Shown: positions 52,273 to 63,356 of the stretch, piece after piece
Position numbering within the stretch: the first letter of the stretch is position 1
How the letters are laid out: each line of letters begins with the position of its first letter
Origin: Frateuria_A yonginensis
GTDB lineage: Bacteria > Pseudomonadota > Gammaproteobacteria > Xanthomonadales > Rhodanobacteraceae
NCBI RefSeq assembly: GCF_037137055.1
Contig: NZ_JBBBNY010000002.1
Location: 434,001-498,000, forward strand
Direction: 5' to 3'
Length of the DNA: 64,000 nt
Translations under genes and position numbers: made by a program
Notes under the pieces: model-generated
What the model was told of the DNA's origin: nothing
The model's database searches: none
What the model saw: the letters and a program-made list of their open reading frames with translations, nothing else

Positions 52273-52671
52273 ATGAGCGAACGACAGGACAATCCGGCGC
52301 CGGGGGTGCGCGCCGACGTCTGGCTGTGGGCCGCCCGTTTCTTCAAGACCCGCAGCCTGGCCAAGCACGCGATCGACGGCGGCAAGGTCGTGGTGAACGA
52401 CGCCGGCTGCAAGCCGGCCAAGGCACTTCATCCCGGCGACATGCTCCGCATCACCCGCGGCGAGGAGCGCCTGGAAGTCGAAGTGCTGGCGCTGTCCGAA
52501 CAGCGCGGACCCGCGAGCGTCGCGCAGATGCTCTATCGCGAGACCGAGGCGAGCCGGCAGGCCCGTGAGGCGGCCCGCGAGCAGCGCCGCCTGATCGGTG
52601 CGGCCGGGCCGTTGCGCCGGCCGAACAAGCAGGAGCGCCGGGAGCTGCGGCGGCTCAAGGACGCGGACTGA
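52273..52671 (+). CDS. hslR: Heat-shock protein 15 (S4-domain RNA-binding)
   Basis: A 132-residue S4-domain protein. The S4 fold (RADVWLWAARFFKTRSLAKHAIDGGKVVVNDAGCKPAK) is followed by a basic helical tail rich in Arg/Lys. Hsp15 binds 50S subunits that still carry a nascent chain with peptidyl-tRNA, moving the tRNA to the P site for recycling. An upstream GTG is adjacent to the ATG. Convergent with the TetR gene. Confidence 0.92.
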   Translation: MSERQDNPAPGVRADVWLWAARFFKTRSLAKHAIDGGKVVVNDAGCKPAKALHPGDMLRITRGEERLEVEVLALSEQRGPASVAQMLYRETEASRQAREAAREQRRLIGAAGPLRRPNKQERRELRRLKDAD

Positions 52672-52678
52672 CGGCAGA

Positions 52679-53350
52679 TCACCCCTGCGGGGAAAACGGT
52701 GAGCCGCCGCGCGATGCGGGTCGGGCGCGGCGCCCGCGCCCGTTCGCGCGCCCAGCCGGCGGCGCATCGAGCAGTTGCAGCGCCACCGCCTGCGCGCAGC
52801 GGCGCACCTCGTCGGCGAATGCCGGATCGTCGACCGTGCGCGCCAGCACCATGGCGCCCACGCAGAGAGCGGTGGCCGCCACGCCGCGCTCGCGTGCGCG
52901 GGCATCGTCCGGATCGCCGGCGCCGCCGGCGAGCATGCCGGCCATGTGCTCGACCAGCGCCCGGTAGGCCTTGCGCACCTGCGGGCCGGCGCGTGCGGCG
53001 TCGGAAGGCAGCGCGATCAGCGGGCACTGGCCTTCGAGGTCGTCCAGGTGGCTGGCGGAAAGGTAGATGTTCACCATCTGCCGCGCGCACGCGCCGCCCC
53101 GGGCCTGCGGATCGAACGGGATGTCCTTCCAGCGCCGGGAGGGATCGAAATGCAGGTAGAGCGATACCGCTTCGGCGTACAGCTCTTCCTTGGCCTTGAA
53201 GTGGTTGTAGAACCCGCCGCGGGTGAGCCCGGCGCGCTGCATGATCTCGTCGATCGACACGTTCGCGAAGCCACGGCGGTTGAACAGCTCGCGTGCGCTC
53301 TCGACGATGCGCTGCCGGGTCTTCTGCTTGTGTTCGGCGCTGTAGGGCAT
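52679..53350 (-). CDS. TetR family transcriptional regulator
   Basis: A 223-residue TetR protein. The N-terminal helix-turn-helix is SARELFNRRGFANVSIDEIMQRAGLTRGGFYNHFKAKEELY. The ligand domain contains a Cys in EGQCPLIALPSDAAR, resembling the NemR/AcrR-like regulators that sense electrophiles. A perfect palindrome lies between it and the divergent glutathione S-transferase gene, its likely target. The ATG at 53350 gives the standard start. Confidence 0.9.
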   Translation of the reverse strand: MPYSAEHKQKTRQRIVESARELFNRRGFANVSIDEIMQRAGLTRGGFYNHFKAKEELYAEAVSLYLHFDPSRRWKDIPFDPQARGGACARQMVNIYLSASHLDDLEGQCPLIALPSDAARAGPQVRKAYRALVEHMAGMLAGGAGDPDDARARERGVAATALCVGAMVLARTVDDPAFADEVRRCAQAVALQLLDAPPAGRANGRGRRARPASRGGSPFSPQG

Positions 53351-53399
53351 GGCGGGACCCAGGGGATGCAACAGGCGATGCAGCGTACTGCGGACCCGG

Positions 53400-53419
53400 A
53401 ATATGTTCTTGAACATATT
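53400..53419. promoter_or_regulatory. Palindromic TetR operator between TetR and GST genes
   Basis: AATATGTTCTTGAACATATT is a perfect dyad with nine-base arms and a two-base centre. It is strikingly AT-rich against the surrounding GC-rich DNA, centred 60 bases before the regulator start and about 80 before the GST start, and probably represses both. Confidence 0.75.
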
Positions 53420-53487
53420 TAGTCCACGGGCAAACTCCGGTCGTTCCCACGGGCGGGTGCCGCCCTTCATCCCCACGGAGGCACGAC

Positions 53488-54117
53488 ATGAAGCTGTACT
53501 ACGCAGAGACGATGAACCCCCGCAAGGTCTGCGCGCTGGCCAAGTACCTGGGCGTGCCGCTGGAGTTCGTCCGGGTGGACCTGGCCCGGGGCGAGCACCG
53601 CAGGCCGGAGTTCCTCGCCGTGAACCCCAACGGCAAGGTGCCGGTTCTGGTCGACGGCGACCTGGTGCTGTGGGAGAGCACGGCGATCATGGTGCACCTG
53701 GCGGTCAGGGCCGGCTCCGACCTGTGGCCGTCGGACCCGGCCGGACAGGTCGAGATCCTGCGCTGGCTGTCGTGGGACCTGACGCATTTCTCGCGTCACG
53801 GCGCGTCGCTTTACTTCGAGCACATCATCAAGCCGTTCGTCGGCCTGGGCGAGCCCGTACCGGCGGTCGTGGACGAGGCGACCCGCTTCTTCCGGAACTT
53901 CGCGGGCGTGCTGGATGCGCACCTGGCCGACCGGCAGTTCCTCCTCGGCGACAGACTGAGCATCGCGGACTTCAGCGTCGGCGTGCTGTTGCCCTGGGCC
54001 AGGGAAGCACACCTGCCGATCGAGGACTTTCCGCACATCGTGCGCTGGCACGAGCGGATGATGGCGCTGCCCGGGTGGCGCGATCCGTTTCCCGCGCCGA
54101 TGCCCGCCGCAGCCTGA
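53488..54117 (+). CDS. Glutathione S-transferase
   Basis: A 209-residue GST. The N-terminal thioredoxin domain (KLYYAETMNPRKVCALAKYLGV, NPNGKVPVLVDGDLVLWESTAI) has the glutathione-binding cis-Pro and ES motif, and the C-terminal helical domain holds GDRLSIADFSVG. It conjugates or reduces electrophiles with glutathione. GGAGG precedes the start. Divergent from a TetR gene with an operator between, so it is likely induced by the TetR ligand, perhaps its own substrate. Confidence 0.93.
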   Translation: MKLYYAETMNPRKVCALAKYLGVPLEFVRVDLARGEHRRPEFLAVNPNGKVPVLVDGDLVLWESTAIMVHLAVRAGSDLWPSDPAGQVEILRWLSWDLTHFSRHGASLYFEHIIKPFVGLGEPVPAVVDEATRFFRNFAGVLDAHLADRQFLLGDRLSIADFSVGVLLPWAREAHLPIEDFPHIVRWHERMMALPGWRDPFPAPMPAAA

Positions 54118-54177
54118 GGCGCCGACCGGACACGCGCGCGCCACGGACGGTGTGCGCGGCAGTCCGGACCTGTCGCC

Positions 54178-56754
<2,577 letters not shown>

Positions 56755-56934
56755 GCAGGGAGAGTCGTCGCTGGTCGCTCGGCCCGTGGTCCGGCCGGAA
56801 ACCCCCGAGTGTATGCCAACCGGTCGGGGCGATGCCCGCGTCCCTCCCGCGGACGCCGCGCTTGCGGTGACCTCCGCGGAACGGGTAGAACGCCGCTTTG
56901 CGCGCGCCGCAGTCCCCCGACGGAGTTCCCGAAC

Positions 56935-57441
56935 GTGTCCCCGCCCGCCCCCACCGATGCCGAGCTTTCGGCGCTCGCCGCCCAGCTCGCCGCCGAGCTG
57001 CTGCAGCACAAGTTGATGCTGGTCACCGCCGAGTCCTGCACCGGCGGCTGGATCGCCAAGACGCTGACCGACCAGCCCGGCAGCTCGGCCTGGTTCGACG
57101 CCGGCGTGGTCGCGTACAGCTACGAGGCCAAGGAAGCGCTGCTGGGCGTCAATCCGCGCACCATCGAGCACACCGGCGCAGTGAGCGAGGAGACCGTGCT
57201 GGAGATGGTTTCCGGTGCCATGGCGCGCTACGGCGCCGGCGTGGCGGTGGCCGTCACCGGCATCGCCGGGCCCGGCGGCGGCACGCCGGAAAAGCCGGTG
57301 GGCACGGTGTGGATCGGCTGGAAGCGCAGGGGCGGCTACGCGCACGCCAGGCTCTTCCATTTCACGGGCGATCGCGACGCGATCCGGCGCCAGAGCGTGG
57401 CCGCCGCGCTCAGCGGGGTGCGGAAAGCGCTGACGGAGTGA
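56935..57441 (+). CDS. pncC: Nicotinamide-nucleotide amidase (CinA C-terminal domain type)
   Basis: A 168-residue stand-alone CinA_C domain that deamidates nicotinamide mononucleotide to nicotinate mononucleotide, recycling NMN from DNA ligase and other NAD users. TAESCTGGWIAKTLTDQPGSS and VAVTGIAGPGGGTPEKPVGTVWIGW are the catalytic motifs. The start is GTG at 56935 with GGAG at suitable spacing. It is directly upstream of recA, as in many gammaproteobacteria. Confidence 0.95.
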   Translation: MSPPAPTDAELSALAAQLAAELLQHKLMLVTAESCTGGWIAKTLTDQPGSSAWFDAGVVAYSYEAKEALLGVNPRTIEHTGAVSEETVLEMVSGAMARYGAGVAVAVTGIAGPGGGTPEKPVGTVWIGWKRRGGYAHARLFHFTGDRDAIRRQSVAAALSGVRKALTE

Positions 57442-57570
57442 CGCGGCCTGCGCCGGCGGCGGGGCTTGACGGGTGTGGGATACTTGGCTCCTTGCAGATG
57501 ATCCCAGCCCGTGAGACTGCGGCCGGGCATCATGCCTCCCATTCCTAGCCACACCACCGGGATTCCCACG

Positions 57571-58605
<1,035 letters not shown>

Positions 58606-58672
58606 TCGGATGGCGGTGCGCGGACCGGTCCGCGTCGTGCCGCCGGGCACCGCCCGGCGGACCCCGGCTTTC

Positions 58673-58751
58673 GCAGGAGCGAGCTTGCTCGCGATGCCCA
58701 TGACTCCGGTGTCCGGTCGGAGCGGAAAGCATCGCGGGCAAGCTCGTTCCC
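58673..58751. repeat. REPIN-like pair of inverted REP units
   Basis: A first unit at 58673-58698 (containing AGGAGCGAGCTTGCTCGCGA) is followed after 30 bases by a related unit in opposite orientation at 58729-58751 (containing GCGGGCAAGCTCGTTCC). Two REP units head to head form a REPIN. The first unit is the inverted, one-mismatch copy of the element at 3260-3285. It sits between recA and recX. Confidence 0.7.
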
Positions 58752-58778
58752 TTTCCGCATGACGCGGCGGGCACGGCC

Positions 58779-59273
58779 ATGAAGCGCCGCCCGGACGATC
58801 CCGACAAGCCCCGGCGCAGCGCCTACGACAAGGCGCTGGGCCTGCTCGCGCGCCGCGAACACTCGCGCCGCGAACTCGAGCTGAAGCTGCGTCATGGCGG
58901 CTACGACGCCGAGGAAGCGGGGGCCGCCGTCGAACGCCTGGGCGAGCAGCGCTACCAGGACGACGACCGCTTCGCCGAGGTACTGGTGCGCAGTCGCGCG
59001 TCGCAGGGTTACGGTCCCCAGCGCATCCGCGCCGAGCTGAAGAGCCACGGCGTGCCGGATGGACGCATCCGCGAATTGCTGGACGCCGCCGGGGTGGACT
59101 GGGAGGCCTCCGCAGCCGACCAACTGCGCCGCCGCTACGGTGCCCGGAGCAGCCGGGAACCGGCCGAACGCGCCCGGCGGGCGCAGTTCCTCTTGCGTCG
59201 GGGCTTTGCCGCCGCCACAGTACGACGTGTTACCCACGCCGAAGTGGACGACGCTGCCGACGGAATCGACTGA
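58779..59273 (+). CDS. recX: Regulatory protein RecX
   Basis: A 164-residue protein of three-helix repeats (ALGLLARREHSRRELELKLRHGG, AAVERLGEQRYQDDDRFAEVLVRSRASQGYGPQRI). RecX binds in the groove of RecA filaments and blocks their growth and activity. It is in the usual place behind recA, with a REPIN between that may lower its expression. Confidence 0.95.
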   Translation: MKRRPDDPDKPRRSAYDKALGLLARREHSRRELELKLRHGGYDAEEAGAAVERLGEQRYQDDDRFAEVLVRSRASQGYGPQRIRAELKSHGVPDGRIRELLDAAGVDWEASAADQLRRRYGARSSREPAERARRAQFLLRRGFAAATVRRVTHAEVDDAADGID

Positions 59274-59287
59274 TTCGACAGGCGGCG

Positions 59288-59309
59288 GCCGCCGGCGTGG
59301 CCTTTTTTG
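59288..59309 (+). terminator. Possible weak terminator before alaS
   Basis: A GGCC...GGCC stem-loop with a GC-rich loop is followed by six T residues, G and TTT. It lies between recX and alaS and might reduce readthrough. Confidence 0.35.
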
Positions 59310-59329
59310 TTTCCTTTCGCCACGCTCCG

Positions 59330-61975
59330 ATGAAAACCGCCGACATCCGCTCGACCTTCCTCGACTTCTTCCGCGCGAAGGATCACGCCATCGTGCCTTC
59401 CAGCTCGCTGGTGCCGGCCAGCGACCCGACGCTGCTGTTCACCAACTCGGGCATGGTGCCGTTCAAGAACGTGTTCCTGGGTAGCGAGAAGCTGCCGTAC
59501 GCGCGCGCCGCCGACGTGCAGCGCTGCCTGCGGGCCGGCGGCAAGCACAACGACCTCGATTCGGTCGGCTACACCGCGCGCCACCACACCTTCTTCGAGA
59601 TGCTCGGCAACTGGTCCTTCGGCGACTACTTCAAGCGCGAGGCGATCGCCTGGGCATGGGAGCTGCTGACGCAGGTCTTCAAGCTGCCGGCCGAGCGGCT
59701 GTGGGTGACGGTCTATCACACCGACGACGAGGCGTACGACATCTGGCACAAGGGCGTCGGCGTGCCGGCCGAGCGCATCGTGCGCATCGGCGACAACAAG
59801 GGCGCGCCCTACGCGTCGGACAACTTCTGGCAGATGGCCGACACCGGCCCGTGCGGTCCCTGCACCGAGATCTTCTACGACCATGGTCCGGAGGTCGCCG
59901 GCGGCCCGCCGGGCTCGCCCGACGAGGACGGCGATCGCTACATCGAGATCTGGAACCTGGTGTTCATGCAGTTCGACCGCGCGCCGGACGGCACGCTGTC
60001 GCCGCTGCCCGCGCCCTGCGTGGACACCGGCATGGGCCTGGAGCGCCTCGCCGCCGTGCTGCAGCACGTGCACTCCAACTACGAGATCGACCTGTTCCAG
60101 CACCTGATCCGCGTGGCGGGCGAGCTGACCGGCACGAAGGACCTGGGCAACAAGTCGCTGCGCGTGATCGCCGACCACGTTCGCGCCTGCTCCTTCCTCA
60201 TTGTCGATGGCGTGCTGCCGTCCAACGAAGGGCGCGGCTACGTGCTGCGCCGGATCATCCGCCGCGCGCTGCGGCACGGCTGGATGCTCGGCGTGCGCGG
60301 CGAATTCTTCTGGAAGATGGTGGCGCCGCTGGTCGAGGAGATGGGCGCGGCGTATCCCGAGCTGGCCTCGAAGCAGGGGTTCGTGGAAGACGCGCTGCGC
60401 ACCGAGGAGCAACGCTTCGGCGAGACGCTCGAGCACGGCATGCGCGTGTTCGACGAGGTGGCGCGGAAGGCGGGCACCACCATCCCCGGCCTCGACGCGT
60501 TCCGGCTCTACGATACCTACGGTTTCCCGGTCGACCTCACCGCCGACATCGCGCGCGAACGCGGGCTGACGGTGGACATGGCCGGCTTCGAGGCCGCCAT
60601 GAACGAACAGCGCGAACGCGCCCGCGCGGCCGGCCGCTTCGAGGCCAGGGGCCAGATGCCGGCCGAGCTGGCCAGCCGCCTGGCGCCGACCGTGTTCCTG
60701 GGCTACGAGACGCTGTCCGCGCAGGGCTGCAAGGTGGTCGGCATCGTGCGCGACGGGCGCCAGGTGGACGCCCTGGACGATGGCGAGGAGGGCCTGGTGA
60801 TCCTCGATCGCACGCCGTTCTACGCCGAATCGGGCGGCCAGGTCGGCGACACCGGCGTGCTCGCCGGCGCGGACGGCCGCTTCGAGGTGAGCGACACCCT
60901 CAAGATGGGCGGGGTGTTCTTCGGCCATGCCGGCCGCTGGCGTGGCGTCGCGTTGCGCGCGGGCGACACGCTGGACGCGCAGGTGGATACCGAGCGCCGC
61001 CAGGCGACCGTATTGAATCACTCGGCCACGCACCTGCTGCACGCGGCGCTGCGCCAGGTGCTGGGCGAGCACGTCACGCAGAAGGGTTCGCTGGTGGCCC
61101 CGGAGCGGCTGCGCTTCGACTTTTCGCATTTCAAGCCCATGAGCCGCGACGAGCTGGCCGCGGTCGAGGCGCTGGTCAACGCCGAGGTGCGCCGCAACGC
61201 GCCGGCCGAGGTGCATCACATGGCCTACGACGACGCCATCGCCTTCGGTGCGATGGCCCTGTTCGGCGAAAAGTACGGCGACCAGGTGCGCGTGCTGAAG
61301 ATGGGCGACTTCTCCACCGAGCTTTGCGGCGGCACGCACGTCAGCCGCACCGGCGACATCGGCCTGTTCAAGATCGTCAGCGAGGCCGGCGTGGCCTCCG
61401 GCGTGCGCCGCATCGAGGCGGTGACCGGCGCCGGCGCGCTCGCTCACGTCGCCGAAGAGGAGCGGCGCCTGGGCGAGCTCTCGCAGCTGCTCTCGGGCAG
61501 TGGCGACGACGTGGTGGAGAAGCTGCGCCAGTTGTTCGAGCGGCAGAAGAAGCTCGAACGCGAGCTCGACTCCCTGCGCAGCAAGGCGGCCGGCAGCGCC
61601 ACCGCCGACCTGGCCGGCAACGCGCGCGACGTGGCGGGCATCAAGGTGGTGGCCGCGCGGCTCGAGGGCTTCGACGCCAAGTCGCTGCGTGAAGGTGTCG
61701 ACCAGCTCAAGCAGCAGCTCGGCGACTGCGTGGTGCTGCTTGCCGGGGCATCCGAGGGTCGCGTCTCGCTGGTGGCCGGCGTGCACGGCGCCGCGCTGGG
61801 CCGGATCAAGGCCGGTGAAGTGGTTTCGCACGTCGCCCGGCAGATCGACGGCAAGGGCGGCGGCCGGCCCGACATGGCCCAGGGCGGCGGCCTGGATACC
61901 CCGCAATTGCCGGCGCTGCTGGAGGCGCTGCCGGGCTGGATCGGGCACCAGCTGGAGGCCGCCGGGGCTTTGTGA
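59330..61975 (+). CDS. alaS: Alanine-tRNA ligase
   Basis: An 881-residue class II synthetase. The catalytic domain (ADIRSTFLDFFRAKDHAIVPSSSLVP, GGKHNDLDSVG, HHTFFEMLGNWSFGDYFK) covers 1-450, the editing domain has HSATH (NHSATHLLHAAL) and CGGTH with zinc ligands, and the C-terminal domain with a coiled coil supports dimers. It charges tRNA(Ala) and deacylates misacylated Ser and Gly. The start at 59330 gives the family N-terminus. Confidence 0.99.
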   Translation: MKTADIRSTFLDFFRAKDHAIVPSSSLVPASDPTLLFTNSGMVPFKNVFLGSEKLPYARAADVQRCLRAGGKHNDLDSVGYTARHHTFFEMLGNWSFGDYFKREAIAWAWELLTQVFKLPAERLWVTVYHTDDEAYDIWHKGVGVPAERIVRIGDNKGAPYASDNFWQMADTGPCGPCTEIFYDHGPEVAGGPPGSPDEDGDRYIEIWNLVFMQFDRAPDGTLSPLPAPCVDTGMGLERLAAVLQHVHSNYEIDLFQHLIRVAGELTGTKDLGNKSLRVIADHVRACSFLIVDGVLPSNEGRGYVLRRIIRRALRHGWMLGVRGEFFWKMVAPLVEEMGAAYPELASKQGFVEDALRTEEQRFGETLEHGMRVFDEVARKAGTTIPGLDAFRLYDTYGFPVDLTADIARERGLTVDMAGFEAAMNEQRERARAAGRFEARGQMPAELASRLAPTVFLGYETLSAQGCKVVGIVRDGRQVDALDDGEEGLVILDRTPFYAESGGQVGDTGVLAGADGRFEVSDTLKMGGVFFGHAGRWRGVALRAGDTLDAQVDTERRQATVLNHSATHLLHAALRQVLGEHVTQKGSLVAPERLRFDFSHFKPMSRDELAAVEALVNAEVRRNAPAEVHHMAYDDAIAFGAMALFGEKYGDQVRVLKMGDFSTELCGGTHVSRTGDIGLFKIVSEAGVASGVRRIEAVTGAGALAHVAEEERRLGELSQLLSGSGDDVVEKLRQLFERQKKLERELDSLRSKAAGSATADLAGNARDVAGIKVVAARLEGFDAKSLREGVDQLKQQLGDCVVLLAGASEGRVSLVAGVHGAALGRIKAGEVVSHVARQIDGKGGGRPDMAQGGGLDTPQLPALLEALPGWIGHQLEAAGAL

Positions 61976-62003
61976 ATCCGGGGTTTACCCCCGCCAAAAT
62001 GCA

Positions 62004-62033
62004 TTGCGCGGGGCGCTGGCGCTCGGCTAGTAT
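62004..62033 (+). promoter_or_regulatory. Predicted csrA promoter
   Basis: TTGCGC (62004-62009) and TAGTAT (62028-62033) with an 18-base spacer. The leader to the csrA start would be about 190 bases and contains several GGA motifs, including one in the ribosome site, as expected for CsrA binding its own mRNA. The 253-base gap holds no gene. Confidence 0.45.
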
Positions 62034-62228
62034 CGGTTGACTGTCGGTGGCATGGACCCACGGTGCCGCCGCAAGGCAAGGCATGCATGGGGAATGCCTT
62101 GGCTGTGAGCCGGGGAAGGCGGTAGGGCCTTCGACGGACGACGTCGAACTGACCGTTGCAGGAACTCAGGGGTGAAGTTCCACTGTACGGCAGGCCTGTG
62201 ACCAACAGCACTAATGGAGTAACACAAC

Positions 62229-62435
62229 ATGTTGATTCTGACCCGCAGGGTCGGTGAAACCCTGATGATCGGTGACGAGGTGACCGTTACCGTTCTCGGC
62301 GTGAAGGGCAACCAGGTGCGGATCGGTATCAACGCGCCCAAGAATGTGGCCGTCCATCGCGAAGAGATCTACCAGCGGATCAAGGGCGAACACGAGGCCG
62401 GTGGCCCTCCGGCCGGTGAAACCGGCGACCGTTGA
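62229..62435 (+). CDS. csrA: Carbon storage regulator CsrA
   Basis: A 68-residue CsrA/RsmA: MLILTRRVGETLMIGDEV with the RNA-binding first strand (L4, R6) and the VHREEIYQRI second site with R44. It binds GGA motifs in mRNA leaders to block or help translation and controls motility, biofilm and metabolism. GGAG stands before the ATG. alaS-csrA-tRNA-Ser is a known order in gammaproteobacteria. Confidence 0.97.
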   Translation: MLILTRRVGETLMIGDEVTVTVLGVKGNQVRIGINAPKNVAVHREEIYQRIKGEHEAGGPPAGETGDR

Positions 62436-62505
62436 TCACGCACGCTTTACCTCGGCGGCGCCGGTCGGTATCCTTGCCGGCTCCGCTCCCGTGCGGAACA
62501 CACCC

Positions 62506-62598
62506 GGAGAGATGCCCGAGAGGCCGAAGGGGCTCCCCTGCTAAGGGAGTATAGGGTCAAAAGCCTTATCGAGGGTTCGAATCCCTCTCTCTCCGCCA
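62506..62598 (+). tRNA. tRNA-Ser (anticodon GCT)
   Basis: A 93-base type II tRNA. The acceptor GGAGAGA pairs with TCTCTCC, the discriminator is G and CCA is encoded (62596-62598). The D-arm begins TGCCCGAGAGG. The anticodon stem CTCCC/GGGAG closes the loop with GCT, and a long variable arm and the GGTTCGAATCC T-arm follow. It reads AGC and AGT serine codons. Confidence 0.97.
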
Positions 62599-62640
62599 GA
62601 TACGCCAGACGCCCCACCGGGGCGTTTTGCGTATCTGGCG
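62594..62640 (+). terminator. Terminator and extended palindrome after tRNA-Ser
   Basis: ACGCCCC (62609-62615), ACC loop, GGGGCGT (62619-62625) and TTTT make an intrinsic terminator. Outside it, perfect 12-base arms CGCCAGATACGC (62594-62605) and GCGTATCTGGCG (62629-62640) extend the symmetry so that the left arm includes the tRNA CCA end. Confidence 0.7.
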
Positions 62641-62897
62641 TCGGGAAACGCCGACAGGATATCCGGGTGGCCGGGTCGCGTACTCATCGAGACGGTGGCG
62701 ACCGATGTCCGCGGTGCCGTGGCTGTGCCGAGCTCGCCAGGCAGGTCGGGGCGGTTTCGGAGGGGTCTCCGGGGAGGCTGCTGGTAAAGGCCTGTGCGGA
62801 TCAGGACGCAAGCCGACAGACCGGCCCGACCCACCGCAGGTGGTGCGCTGGTCCCGCGTGCGCGGCCGGCGCCGCGGGCCTGCGTTTTTCGCGAGGG

Positions 62898-63356
62898 CTA
62901 GGGCACCAGCGCCTCCAGTTGCTTCGCGGTGAGTTCGCCGCTGAAGCCCTGCCGACGGCCGTCGGCGTGGATCACCAGCACGCGCGGCGTCTCGCCGCCC
63001 CAGTCCGGATCGAGCAGGTAGTTCAGGCGTTCGGGCATGGCATCGGCGTAGGCGCGTGCCGGCCAGCCGCTCACGCCGGCCGCCTGCAGACGCCGCTCGA
63101 TCGCGTCGCGCTGGCCGATGTCGTCGGTGGCGACCGTGACCAGCTCGACCGTGCGCGGATGCGCCCGCTGCAGTCGCGCCAGCGCCTGCAGGTTGGGTTC
63201 GCAGTAGGCGCAGTCGAGCGCCCACAGGGCGATCAGGCGCTCGCCTTGCGCGGGCGGCGCGAGCAGGGCGGGAACGTCGGCTGCGCGGAGCGGTTGCAGC
63301 GTGCCGGCGGCGGCGACGCCGGGCAGCAGCAGGAGCATGGCCAGCCAGCGCTTCAT
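62898..63356 (-). CDS. Exported TlpA-like thioredoxin-fold protein
   Basis: A 152-residue protein with a signal peptide (cleavage near VAAAG) and a thioredoxin fold whose redox motif is C49-A-Y-C52 (LWALDCAYCEPN), with cis-Pro in GETPRVLVI. It is a periplasmic thiol oxidoreductase, perhaps a reductase for a metal or cytochrome site. It is coupled to the upstream sialidase-like gene by a four-base overlap, so they share an operon. The 257 bases between it and the tRNA terminator hold no gene that I can support. Confidence 0.85.
   Translation of the reverse strand: MKRWLAMLLLLPGVAAAGTLQPLRAADVPALLAPPAQGERLIALWALDCAYCEPNLQALARLQRAHPRTVELVTVATDDIGQRDAIERRLQAAGVSGWPARAYADAMPERLNYLLDPDWGGETPRVLVIHADGRRQGFSGELTAKQLEALVP

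Noticed and set aside
57442..57570. LexA/SOS box upstream of recA
   Set aside because: No CTG-N10-CAG of E. coli spacing nor a Xanthomonas-type TTAG-N6-TACTA was found; TTGACG at 57466 lacks a correctly spaced -10.
59135..61948. A 937-residue antisense frame over alaS
   Set aside because: It lies on the reverse of a conserved synthetase gene; the His/Arg/Gln-rich translation is a codon-bias artefact.
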